A stretch of DNA of 64,000 bases. Source: Casuarius casuarius (lineage: Eukaryota; Chordata; Aves; Casuariiformes; Casuariidae). The stretch's first letter is position 1; the number at the start of each line of letters is the position of its first letter. This document shows positions 49,395 through 61,900 of the stretch, piece after piece. Under the pieces are notes generated by a model that had not been told where the DNA came from, searched no databases, and worked only from the letters and a program-made list of their open reading frames with translations. Position numbers and translations under genes: made by a program. The stretch lies in the NCBI GenBank assembly GCA_003342895.1, contig PTFA01000042.1, forward strand, positions 2,014,932 through 2,078,931. The letters are read 5' to 3'.

Positions 49395-52300
49395 GCTCTT
49401 GGAAAGGCTATGTGCATTGCTGCCAAACTCCATGCTTGCTCTAACTTGCTGTCCTTAGTAATTTGAGGTGTAGCACACTCGTGGTCTTACAAAGCTTGCT
49501 GTGTTGTTAAATTGTGTGTTAAATCGCAGAACAGACCCAGCAGGGCTGTAAATAGAAAGCAAATCCTACCGATTTTCTGGAAGGCTAAGAAGTTTGAGAT
49601 TTTGGACATGGATTTGTATCCATATGAAAGGATGCTGCAAACTGTTTTCAGCTGTTGGCTGTATCTTTTTTCTCTCTCTTTTTTTTTTTTTTTGTGGTTA
49701 TAGTCCTGAGAGAGGTTATTGACACTGAATTTTTTCTTTAACATATGCAAAAATTGTTGAGACAAAAATACAGAAGCCCTGATTCCTATTTTAGCCATTT
49801 TTTTCATGGTAGAATCCCATCTAAAAGTTCAGACTAATGCAAAGTTTCATGCTCGTGAATGCAAAACTGGCCTGTAATTGTCACTAATGCAGAATTGTAC
49901 TGTTCAATTTCTTCATTCACTGAGGAACTTGAAATATGTTATGCTGAAGATCTATTACAAGCTTCCAAAGCCATTAAGTTATTAATGTGGATCAGTTTGA
50001 ATGTACACCCATCATTTAAATACACTAGATCCATGCACTGATTGTATTTGCTGGGAATTAGATATATACTTAAATATATTTACCATGCAGATATATTGTA
50101 TTGCTTGCTATACATATTTTCACAGACTCCTATATTTTACTTAGAGTAAATTTAAAAAATATGATGAAAAGTAAGACAGCAGATTACTTACGTAGTATAT
50201 CTGTTCATTGTATTGTATTCCATGAAAACTTTAGCAAAAGTGTAATAGCTTCTTGTCTTAAGAGAACTTAAATTAGACTTGCAGTTGAACTGAACAAGTA
50301 AAAACAAAGTGATACCAAGAACAGAGATAATATCGTTATGTTGCATATTCATTGTTTAGCTAGAAAGCCTCATTGGGATAATTTAGTAGGAAATGAATGT
50401 TTTTGGAAGAAAGGAATGGATCTGAGTGAGCACTGTCAAGTCACTCCAAATCAATTTATGCTAGGCACAGAAAGAATGTGGGCTCACTCTCCTTTCTGTA
50501 CTAGTGTTTGTATTGTGAAAATATCCCTTACTGTGGTTTTCCTCCTATATCCACTGAAATGATTTAACAACTGGAATACCTCAATTTCTGGTGGTTCTTT
50601 TTTTTCCATTGAGACACTATTTCCTAGCTCATTTGCAGTATTTTCTCTTCTTGATTAATGTGAGAGATGAAAACAAACAAATCCAAATATAAACAATTTT
50701 GGTTCCGTAAGATCTGGGTCAGTTGTTTTGGCAGAGCTGAATCTGCAAGGAGGAGGAGAGTGGAAGAGGGATTAGCTCTGAAGTCTGTTGTAGTCTTAAT
50801 TTTTAAAGGTCATAGATGATCCTGGTCCATCACTAGATAGCATTCGTGTGGTCTGTACATTTTATTAGGCATCTAAAACTTTAAGACCTTAGGAACAAAC
50901 TGCAGTTTTGTATGTAGGAATCCCTTCATGTTAGAGATGATCTTCAGCTAAATTTTTTTGCCAGGTTTTGATTTTTCTTGTGTGACTTGAGAAGTGCAAA
51001 AAGATCAAAGTTAGGCAAGGATGCAGCCTCAATTTCTGCTCTTGACAGCACTATGTTAGACTATTCTAACGATGCAGAGGTAAGTGTGTGAGTCAAAATA
51101 TTTGTATGCTCATTAGGAGGAAGTGGAATAGTTTCTTAACTGAAACATTTCTCAGAACAACCAGAATCAGAAGTGATTCCACAGAGAGATTTCCTCCTTC
51201 CTTGCTAAATGAAGGTGGTAGGAGCCGGTGTGCCTGCTTAGCCTCTTACGGTGTTTTTCCTTTCCCACCTTGACTGTGTTGGCCCTGCCTGATTTCAGCC
51301 TGAGGTATTCAACTCTTCCTTACCCAGCTGCTAACCTTTCATAAACTTTCTACCATTTCTGTGACACTATTGACTGTGTTGGTTGAGAAGGGAACAGTCA
51401 AGTGACTCCCAAGGTCATTCCAGTACAGTGTATCCCAGGCTGTCTCATAATTTGTCCAAGACTTGGGGGTTTCTTTTGTGAAAAATAAAGGGAGATTCAG
51501 ACATGAATCTATTTTTATTCCAAACCCCCAAATCTTGGGGGAGTTCAGACAAATGCGCTGGCTTTTACTTTCTGTTTGGAAGTCTCAGTGTTGCGCAGTG
51601 CTTTGAAACACTATCAGAAAGGCATTTTGCTAATGAATTTCCAATCCAGACAAAAATATGAATTACCAGAAATTTCATAATAGTTTTGGAAAAACCATTA
51701 TCACCAAATTCTTAAAACATACCTAATTCCTGGCAGAAAGCTGATTTCCCAGGTAGACAATATCAGCAGCATTAATCACCTGTAAGTGGTCTGACCTTTG
51801 TAAAGGATAGTACATTTGCACAAATGTAAATTTTATACATTAAGTAACAACTGCATTAGTCATCTGTAAAAACTGAACTAGAAACTTCTGGTTTTAACAG
51901 CTTCTACTATAGGTTGCACATGCATGAATAATTACATTATCTGAAAGATTTAGAATTCTCTAATTGTAATATTATTCATATTCCATGGAATAGCTTTCTT
52001 AATATAATATTGCTGGGAATAAATTCAGTGAACTCTGTTCACTGGAGTTAATACTGGGAAAAATATGGGATCCGGTTTGTTACAGACATTTATAAATTGT
52101 TGTTTCATAATAAAGAAACTAAGACTAATAGCAAGGCCTTCTTTCCCCATGACAATCTTCCCCTGGCTGGCAGCATGAGAGGGAACAGAGAAGCAGCCTG
52201 ATAAATGCTCTTTATGTCATGCCAGGAGAGAATTCCTTAATCTTGTGGATTGAATGTTCTGGGATAGATATCACTTCTCAAAGTGGGAGTAAAACATGTC

Positions 52301-54115
52301 ACAGCTAGCTTATTTGCCAGGCAGGCAGCCTGTGGGGAGAGGTGGATTTGCCTCCTCACCTGCTAAACATACTTGGCATAAGCTGACCATTTCTCCCAAA
52401 TATGCCTGTTTTCTCAACAGATTCTCACCTGCTCTTCCCCCTGGTCCTTTAGCAAAAGTAGAGTGCAAGTTAGGATCTAGCTCTAAGTATTTCTTATTTC
52501 TTTAATATTTCTAATATGTCCACAGAGACCTATGGAGGCTATTTTTTTCATGCGGCTGTCCAGGACAAAAATATATGTACATATTCTGGGTAACACCTGT
52601 ACTAAATCTGAGGCTTTTGAAATCATTACACTTATTCTGCATGGGTGGTTTAGATGGCCTGCAAATGCACAGTAAATCCAAAACATTCCTGCTGCATCTG
52701 AAGTCCTGCACAGGTGATGATTGACTCTACAATATATGCGCAGTAGATCTGACGCTTCTTGGAAACATCAACCTCGCCGTGCATGAAGCATAGTTTTCTA
52801 CAGATGTGTGATAGGCAAGTTAAGGATATCTGGACATCTTTCAGCCTTGCTCAGAGTCCCCATTCCTGTCAGGTTGTCAGATATCTGAAAACCCTGGGGA
52901 AATATATGAAATCCTCAATTTCTGCCCAGAAAAGAGTTTCTGAATGGGAGAAGAACGAATGTCCAGGGAAACTTGGATGTACAGTAACCTGGTGTAGAAG
53001 TTATTGTCATCATAAGGGATGCAGAGACAAAGGCTGACTGAGTATTCTTTCCTTTTATAAACTGGAGTTTGGGAACAGCGTAATCTGAAGCCATGCTGCA
53101 GGGCTTCCTCCCAGGAGACAGGTGGGGTCCACTGAAACAGGAGACAGTTGTATTTGCTTGATTATTTTTTGCTTTTCTCATATATTTATGAGATTATGAG
53201 CATAACATACATATAATATACACGCTGGCACCATTAATAGCAAGATAATAACATGTTTTTTGCATGTGTGATTTATAAAGTGTTGGGATTAAATCTCATC
53301 ACATCTCTAAATTAATCTGGGTTAGGGATTCCTCTGAGAAAATGCAGGTTTAAACTAGATTAAACAATTGGATCATTTTAGGTTTCCTTGTTCATATTAT
53401 TACATTCTCACAACGCAATTTGTTATCATCAAGTACCCTCACACAGAACATGGTAAGCAGCTGTAAAACTAGGGAGAGGCATTAGGCATGTAGAAGGCAT
53501 CATTTTAATTGCACAGGATCATATTATCATTTCCATGGCACTAGAAAGATGTCTTAGCAATATACGCAGTCTGCAGCCCTTGCCAACACACACCACAACC
53601 TTCACACAAGTTCTCTGTAAAGGAAACATAACTGTTGAGAAATACTTACTGTTCCAGTGTGAAGGCAGTGCAAGAGAATGGATGGAGCTGGTGTGAACAC
53701 CAGAAAGACCTTATTTTCACCGCTACTTGGGCCAAAAACGTTCTGTGGGGCTTCTGTCACGTCTTTTCCTCTTCTTTGTACCTTTGCTGCTTCTCACTCC
53801 ATTTTCTTGGCGTGGCTACTCAGAGCATCAGGCCCCCAGGACTCTCGCCTACAAAGTGTTTGCAGACAAAGTAGTGCAACAAAGCAGCCTTTCAGGTTCA
53901 TGACAAAACCTTTCGGTTTCCTCATAAAGGCAAAATATTAGCACTTGGTTGCCTCCCAGGTGATGGGATTTAAAGCTCCTTTTGCCTGAAATGCATGTGA
54001 TGTAGCTAGAAAAAAAATTTTTTTTGGATGAGTTAACAGTGAAAGCTTAATATCTATTTTCCACCTGTAATAGGAAAGCCCTGTAGCAGTAATTTAACCA
54101 TTTTGGTACAGACTG
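49395..54115. other. Intergenic sequence, no gene seen
   Basis: Mostly AT-rich. The part at 51600-52030 has many TAAT-type words and no recognisable repeat, a composition seen in conserved non-coding elements, though conservation cannot be judged from one sequence. A T-run lies at about 49678-49694. No credible open frame. Confidence 0.45.
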
Positions 54116-54119
54116 TGTC

Positions 54120-56110
54120 TATTGACAATTGTATAAGGTAGGAAGAGACCTCGAGAAATCATCTAAGGGCCAGCAAACTTTCAAAGTTTGTATATTATAT
54201 TCCATCTCTTTTTCCCTAATTAGAGGTTACATTTGCTGGGAAAAACTTAGTGGGAGCTGGGACATACTGCCTCCAGTGATAACACCGTCATCATGCCATG
54301 ACTCCCAGCTCCAGACATGACACGTGCCTTTCAAAAACGTGTCTGCAAGTTGTTATGTGCACCTGTCTCATAGCTGTTGCTTCTGGGCCTAGTCCTAGTC
54401 CCCTTCCCAACCACACTCAACAACATCTAAACCATTCTTGATACTTGTTTCAGCTGTTTAAAACATCAGTGCTAGAGACTCAATGACCTCCACTGGTGGT
54501 TTACACCAAGACTTTCTTAGCCTGGTAGCTAGGAAGCTTTTCTTGATGATAGAAGAAACTGTAACTCTAGATACTATTTAAGCTCATTATTCCCCTGTAA
54601 GCATTGAGAACACCTTACTGCCTTCCTCTGAGCAGCTGCCTTTTACATATTTGAAGACTGTTATCATGTTTCTTCTCAGTTGTTTCTTTTCTAGACTAAA
54701 CAAGTCCAGTTCTTTGACATTTCTCTCCAGGGTCAGTTTTTCTAGACTTTTAGTACTTTTTGTGGATCTCAGGACTTCCCTATTTGTCCATTCCTCCCTT
54801 GAGTTCAGTGACCAAACTGAGCCTATTTTCCAGCTTGTACCTTACCAGTACTGAGTAGGAGTGAAGAAATTATGTCACATATCTCACCTAGACAGCTCAT
54901 ACATTTCAGTGCAATACTTGGTTTTCCACGCCAATATGACATTGTCAATTCGTATTCAGCTTGGGATCTATCAAAATCCCCATAGCACTTTTGTGCAGGA
55001 TGGCTGCCTTGCTAGCTGTTCTCCATCTGGAGGCTGATTCTTACCTAAGTGTAAGAGTTTGTATATGCTCTTACTGTAATGTCAAGATGTTAATCCTGCC
55101 AAGGATTAACAATCCTGCCTGCAGAACTTCTTCTATAAATTTGATAACTGTATTCTGTATGCCATCTTCCAAACCACTAATAAAAGCAGTGAGCAGTAGT
55201 AGTCCCAGGATAGGCTTCTGTGGAATTGCATTTCATAATTCTTCCATTTCAACAGGGAACCAGTGATAATGACTCTTCTAGCATGTTTTATCCATGCAGC
55301 TGCGAGCCCACCTTACAATAGTTTGGTTTCAGCTTGCTTACAAGAAATCACAAGAGACTGTGTTGAAAACCTTGTTCAAGTCAAGACATATCATATCTAT
55401 TGTCTACAAGGCCTGCTACCTGTCAAAGAGGGCAATTAGCTTGGTTCGGCAAGATTTGTTCCTGGCAAATCTTAGCTGGCCTCTACTTATCATTTCATTA
55501 TCTTCCATATACATATGAAAAGTTTGTTTAATTACTTGTTGCAATATAGTTCCAGGAATTCAAGTTAGGCTATTTTCTCTATTCCTGAAGTTGCTTTTTC
55601 TCCCTTTTTAAAAATGGGTACTGCAATCACCTGTGTCCAGTCTTCTGTTCTCCAGGTGTTGTGGAAAAGGCTCCCTAATGGCTCTGGGATTGTTTCAGCC
55701 AGTTCTCTGTGTGCTCTCAGATGAGTTCCATCAGGTCTGGCTGACTGGGAAATAAGTGACTTATGTAAGTAATCTATTCTGTTCTTTCTCTGTTATTTAG
55801 CGTGACACGTTTATGGTTAGAACTGATCATGGTTAGTCTTTTATTTATTTATTTTTTTTTAACTGAGGAGTGCAGGAAAAAGGCATTAATCACTTTGGCT
55901 CTCTCTATGTTGTCTCTTAACAGCTTTCCATCCTTGTTGAAGGGGAGATCATTTCTTGCCATTGTTTTGTTTTACCTTCTAACGTACAGAAGTGTTTCCT
56001 GTTACCCTCTCTTTCCTTTGTTAATTATATTTTTGCCTTGGCCTTTCTGATTTTATCCCTACATCCTCCTGTGATTTTTGTCCTTAGTTTGCTGTAGTGT
56101 ATAATGACAC
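54120..56110 (-). mobile_element. Ancient CR1/L3-type LINE fragment, antisense
   Basis: The plus strand is the reverse complement of a decayed LINE. At the left, AGGTAGGAAGAGACCTCGAG, AAATCATCTAAGGG mirrors the CR1-family 3' end. At 55385-55341 the minus strand reads LDLNKVFNTVSCDFL, a degenerate form of reverse-transcriptase motif A ([13 protein letters not shown] in live CR1). Further right, TTGGCCTTTCTGATTTTATC, CCTACATC matches the upstream part of the reverse-transcriptase region as known from turtle and bird L3/CR1 copies. About 2 kb is preserved. Frames are broken throughout and the copy is far older than the CR1 at 57.4 kb. Confidence 0.75.
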
Positions 56111-57355
56111 TGGAGGGCCAGTTGGCCAGTTACAGGGATTTAAACAAGTTGCTGCTTGTAAGCTGGGGCACAGGAAATGATTTTGTGCCTGCTGCATCTC
56201 TGTAGCTCTTCTTCTGGGGGTCTTCCTCTAACTGCTCATATGTTTATAGATTGTTTCCTTGTAACCTTGTATTCCCCATAAACTACCATTTGTTATAATT
56301 ACTTTTGGACTCATACTGCTGACCTGCCTAGCTCCTAGTTTAAAGCCTTCCTTACACAGTTAAGCCCTCTCTTCCTTTTTTTTTCCCGAGACCTTAGTTG
56401 CACTTGCTAGCCCTTGAAAACTCACCCAAGCTCTCCTGGTGACTTCTTCCCAAGCACAAATTAACTTCCAGAGTGCTGGCACCTTTACCCTAACCTGGAA
56501 GAACTGGACCCTGTTACAGCCCCTGACCCCTTCACCCTCACTCCCAGCACCATGCAACCATATTTGACTATTTGACATGGTCCTACATGGCAGAACTACT
56601 AATACACATGGAAAGGAGCAGTACAGGGGCTCTGTGAGAGGGCCAGGTGAGTTACAGCAACCCTACTGCAGCATCTTAGTTTGTTCTTTTGGTGGGCAGG
56701 ACACTTCCTGGGATGTTGGGGTAAAGAGCAGAAGGATGCCTCTTCCTCTAGAAGGGAATCACCAACCATTACTACTTTTTGTTACCTCCTGGGTGCAATG
56801 GTTTTGGAATAGGCCTTTCCCCCCACCCATGGGGTCAGTTTCTCAGTCACTGCTCTGACAAGCTGTGCTTCTTCGCCTCAGCAGCTGGTTAGTCAGGGGT
56901 GGGACATGAAGATGGCATCATCCAGGCCATCCTCTGCTTCAGGGGTCTCCACGTACATCATGTCTGTGAGTTCCCAGATACTTCTGAAAGGTTTTCCCAC
57001 CTGCATCCTGAAGGATTCCCCCAACAAGGACCTCACACACTGCATGGCTTATTCTTCCTGGATTTCATTGCCAGGGGCTAGTATATGTCCAGACCAGGAC
57101 CTAGGTGGAGACATCTAAGGTCAAGGCATGTCTAGGCATGGCCTTTACATCTGCAAGTTAGGGAAGATCTAGTAGCAGGCTGGCTCTGATGATAGGACAC
57201 TTTTCAAACACTCTTGTTCTGTTTGGTGTGGTATGGATTGTGTGGCCATTACTGTTTTTCCCTGCAAAATCATTCAGTGCACAGGATAGGCAGGACTCAT
57301 TTACTCAACAGATCAGTATTCTTTCTTCTTGTTTGTTTTTGTGTGACCAGGAACT
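56111..57355 (-). other. Spacer between two LINEs, possibly LINE 5' part
   Basis: No gene is recognised. Pieces such as CTCCTAGTTTAAAGCCTTCC (near 56330) and GAAGGGAATCACCAACCATT (near 56752) recall antisense 5'/ORF1 regions of CR1-like elements. The old LINE may thus extend rightward towards 57.1 kb. This is impression only. Confidence 0.3.
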
Positions 57356-57359
57356 TTAC

Positions 57360-58920
57360 TTATTGTGCATGACTAGAGATCATTTAGGCAAACTGGACAT
57401 CCACAAGTCCATGGGCCCTGATGGGATATGCCCACGAGTGCTGAGGGAGCTGGTGGACGTCATTGCTAGGCCACTCTCGATCATCTTGGAAAGGATGTGG
57501 AGAACAGGAGAGGTGTGTGAGGACTGGAAGAAGGATAATGTCATGCCAGTCTTCAAAAAGGGCAAGAAGGAGGACCCAGGGAACTACAGGTCAGTCAGCC
57601 TCACCTCAGTCCCTGGAAAAATGATGGAACACCTCATCCCGGATGCCATCGCTAAGCATGTGAAGGATAAGAAGGTGATCAGGAGCAGTCAGCATGGATT
57701 CACCAGGAGGAAATCATGGTTAGCCAACCTAGCCTTCTACGATGGAATGACTAGCTGGGTAGATGAGGGGAGAGCAGTGGATGTTGTCTACCTTGACTTC
57801 AGCAAGGCTTTTAACACTGCCTCCCATAACACCCTCATAGGTAAGTTCAGGAAGTGTGGGATAGATGAGCAGACAGTGAGGCGGATTGGGAACTGGCTGA
57901 AAGGCAGAGCTCAGAGGGTTGTGATCAGTGACACAAAATCTAGTTGGAGGCCTGTAGCTAGCGGTGTCCCCCAGGGGTCAGTACTGGGTCCGGTCTTGTT
58001 CAACTTATTTATCAATGACCTGGATGAAGGGATCGAGTGCACCCTCAGCAAGTTTGCTGATGATACAAAACTGGGAGGAGAGGCTGATTCCCCAGAGGGC
58101 TCTGCTGCTATTCAGAGGGACCTTGACAGGCTGGAGAGAGGGGCAGAGAGGAACCTCATGAAGTTCAGCAAAGGGAAGTGAGGGTCCTGCACCTTGGGAG
58201 GAATAACCCCATGCACCAGTACAGGCTGGGGGCTGACCTGCTGGAAAGCAGCTCTGTGGAGAAGGACCTGAGGGTCCTGGTGGACAACAAGTTGACTACC
58301 AGCCAGCAATGTGCCCTTGTGGCCAAGAAGGCCAATGGTATCCTGGGCTGCATTAGGAAGAACTTTGCCAGCAGGTGGAGGGAGGTGATCCTTCCCCTCT
58401 ACTCAGCCCTGGTGAGGCCATGCCTGGAGTGCTGTGTCCAGTTCCGGGCTCTCCAATACAAGAGAGACATGGAGCAAGTCCAGCAAAGGACTGCTAAGAT
58501 GATGAAGGGACCGGAGCATCTTGCATATGAGGAAAGGCTGAGAGAGTTGGGCCTGTTCAGCCTGGAGAAGAGAAGGCTGAGGAGTTGATCTTATCAATGT
58601 GTGTAAGTATCTGAAGGGAGGGTGTAAAGAGGATGGGGCCAGACTCTTTTCTGTGGTGCCCAGCAATAGCATGAGAGGCAAAAGGCACAAACTGGAACAC
58701 AAGAAGTTCTGTCTGAACATGAGAAAAAACTTCTTTACTGTGAGGGTAACAGAGCACTGGAGCAGGTTACCCAGAGAGGTTGTGAAGTCTCCTTCCTTGG
58801 AGATACTCAAAAGCCGCCTGGACACAATCTTTGGAAATGTGCTCTAGGTGACCTGCTTGAGCAGGGGGGTTGGACTAGATCTCCAGAGGTGCCTTCCAAC
58901 CTCAAACATTCTGTGATTCT
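57360..58920 (+). mobile_element. CR1 LINE, 5'-truncated
   Basis: About 1.56 kb of CR1: homology begins near [18 protein letters not shown] (57372 on) and ends with the avian CR1 tail GGGGGGTTGGACTAGATC, TCCAGAGGTGCCTTCCAACC and the terminal ATTCTGTGATTCT (58908-58920). Full CR1 is about 4.5 kb, so ORF1 and the endonuclease part of ORF2 are missing, the normal result of incomplete reverse transcription. The preserved frame and clear tail mark it as much younger than the antisense LINE next to it. Confidence 0.93.
57372..58847 (+). pseudogene. CR1 ORF2 remnant (reverse transcriptase and C-terminus), frame-broken
   Basis: The first segment reads open to a TGA at 58179-58181 and contains the reverse-transcriptase core. 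Motif A is YLDFSKAF (catalytic Asp codon 57795-57797), motif [12 protein letters not shown] and motif C FADD (Asp codons 58059-58064). The frame opens far upstream at 57189, but the part before about 57369 does not look like CR1. A one-base loss just before 58180 shifts the frame; the C-terminal region continues as VLHLGRNNP onward to a TGA at 58586-58588. A second shift there puts the last segment (YLKGGCKEDGARLFSVVPS to LDTIFGNVL, stop before 58848) in a third frame. A short in-frame loss near 58470 is also likely. The copy cannot encode a working ORF2 protein. Confidence 0.88.
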
Positions 58921-61900
58921 CCCTCCCCTCTCCCCCTTTTATATCCTCTCATTAGATCCTTGTCCCAGTTTGAGAACATCAAATCCCAGTCCCCTCCACA
59001 TTCTCTCCCTCTTGTTCCAGCCATCCATGTTCTGGCTCTTTGTTGCAGTCTTTACCCTGGCCAGTCCTGCTTTTCCTTCATTTCCTCTTCAGCCCTGTTG
59101 CCTTTCAATCCTTCCTCCCGGGGCACCACTCTCTATGTGTCTAAGGGCCATACTCCCAGCCAGGTACTTCAGGAGCCCTATGTAGAAGCTTACATCAGAC
59201 CTCTATTGATACTATCTCCTTCACGTGAGCTTTGCTCACTCATCTGCTCCCATGGAATGGGACCACTTCCAGCATTTCAATGTTCTGATCCACCTGCGGC
59301 AACCACGTTTCTGGAGTTTTTCTAGACTGCAATCACTGCAGAGCCATGTAGACATTTCCAGGCTGGCTGTGGAGCAGCTAGTTGACCTGCTGTTACCTCA
59401 GATGTATAGTGTTCAGCTACAAACCCACCCAAGAAGGTGGGTATGTATTAGGGAGAAAAGGCATGTATCTGTATATATATCTATGTCCATGCCTGTAGAC
59501 AAACAACAATACAAGCAAACAAACAGAAATACACTTGGCAGTGAAATTAGTCTTTCCTTCTTCTTTCAGCAGGCAATTCCTGTTTTCTACTATCAACTCT
59601 CTGAAAATCTGTCCTTCTTTGAAGTTCAAGACAGGCAATATCTGAGTCATAAACCTGTGATAAATTGAAGGTTTGATATTGTGTAATCCAAAACAGCTAG
59701 AAATGAAAACTTTTATCGTTGTAAAGAGGAGAGAATTGGCTTTTCCATGGTGCACAGAATACTTGTTTCAAATCTGGGCAGTTTCCATCATAAGATAGAG
59801 ATCATAAACGTGCAATATAATTATGCTTAGAAAGGCTATTAAAGATCATATCGAGGATTTAAAAGCACAATATTTTTCTTTCTTTTTTTCTCCCTTTATC
59901 CTATCATGTTGGACTAGTTTCTTTGTCTATGAAATTTTGCACCACGTTTTTAGTCCCCTAAAACATTTCCAAAAGCTTTTACACAGAAAAGTCAGCGTAT
60001 ATACATACAGAATGCATGAGGACATATTTTTAATTTGTGCTCTATTACAAAGAGTGACATTATTCATTAGTGTCCTATGTGCTGCTCTCTCCCATAGGGA
60101 TGTACATGAAAGATAGTAAGATAGAGATTGGAGGATCTGCCTTTTCAGCACCCCAACCTCCAGCATGAAAAAGTCATAGTAAGGCCTCTCAAAGTCATAG
60201 GTTTGACATAGCATTCATTAATTCTTTAAAGAAAATGACAAATTAGGGTGGCTTTATAATTGCTGTCTGAGCATTTAGGGAATGGTCACTCCATGTTTTT
60301 CAGATTTTCCTCTGCAAGCATGTGCTTTTAGATGTTAAGTGAGAGTTTCCTAGAGTCTTTGCTTGTGGTTAGTGCTTTGAGGAAAAAACAAAGTCCTGTG
60401 AGATTCAAGATAGCTCATACCTGGTGGACACACTACATAATATGCAAGAAAGTCGGAGTGTTAGGAATTCTTGCAAAGATACAGGATGTTGCAGATGTAT
60501 GCAGTAGATAGTTCATGAGTGTGTGTGTATAACTATACATAGGCAGGATGCATGAAACCAGATGCCCATGTAAGTGTGACATTCAGACACAGGTAGATCT
60601 AGTCACTACATCTGTGTTGCTAATATGCATAAGGAGAGACCCTCAAGTGTATAGACCTCATCTAGGGGATATATATAGGAATGCCTTTGTATGTCAGAGT
60701 GAGTTTATTAGATCTCACATACAAGTGTTTCTACATGCATGAACAAAGCTCAGGCACAGATGTAAGTGGACTCAGGCTCAATCATATGTTTGTGGGGTCT
60801 TGAGGTGCAGCACTGAAGCACGTATGTGGGTGGGATTCAAAAAAAAGGAAGGGAGGGTTTGTTGGCCACATGCACATCTACATTTATGGAGCTTGGATAG
60901 GGAGTGTAGTGAGAAGTTAGTATGAATGATGAATGTAAGTGTATGTCCAGCTGAGAATCAAATATTGGCATTTGAAAGTGGTGCTAGAAATTTCAGATTT
61001 GGGTATTTGCATGAAATTCTGTGCATGTGCGAGAGAGAGAAAGNGGTAGGAACAAGGGTGAATGTGTTCCTTTTTTTCTGGAACACATGTTTCAAGCAAG
61101 TAGTCGTTTTAGTAGTAGGGTGTAAGGGTTTCATTTTGTGGGAAGAGAACAGTGTGGCTCATCTGTGATTATGTCAGCACTGGCAGTGTGCATCTGGAGG
61201 GTGAGAATTACTGTCGGTTCTTATTAGCAAGGCAAGGATATCTGGGCATTCTCTCCTCCATTGGGGATCATCATTCACAAGTTATCTGGATTTCCTCTGG
61301 ACTGCCCAGGCAGCTGTTCAGAACAAGAAAGCAGCTCATTGCAGATAACAACATATGAAAAAAGTAAAGTGGTAAGCACAAACAGGCAGTAAATTACACC
61401 TGTCAGTTGATTGGCAATTACTGCCAAAGCACAGGTGTTTACCTGAGCTGTGGGGTGTAGTTTGGGAGCATGTTAAACACTTCTTCATAGACAATTCATC
61501 TTGAACAGCTGATAATTTGCAACGGTGCACAAAAATGGCTACTAGCGCCCACATAGGCTTTGTTTTGCCCCACAGTGCCTGCAGGGAACAACCGAGAGCT
61601 CAAATTTCCTGAAGATGAGGAAGACCTGCAACAACAGCATTGCTGACAGTTCTGCAAGTCGTTATGGGAAGTACTGGGAAAAGTTTCCAATTAGCAGTAC
61701 TTGTGCCTTGGATTCATTTCATCAGCTACTACGCAACCACTGTGCAAGCAGAGGAAAAGCGAGCAATGCTGAGCCGATGGTACAGTACGACTCTTTTGGT
61801 GGAGGAGGGCATGACTGGGATTCCACGATGATGGTGAGGAGGGATGGGAGTACGGGGTCTGGAGCCAAGGCCCCTCTCTTGATGGGGTAAGGCATGTGTG

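Noticed and set aside
57189..57368. First 60 codons of the CR1 open frame as part of the LINE protein
   Set aside because: They show no CR1 similarity; the frame merely stays open upstream of the truncated insertion point.
20121..61044. Single unresolved bases (20121, 33311, 61044) as assembly joins
   Set aside because: Each is one ambiguous base inside continuous-looking sequence; there is no sign of a gap or a change of composition.
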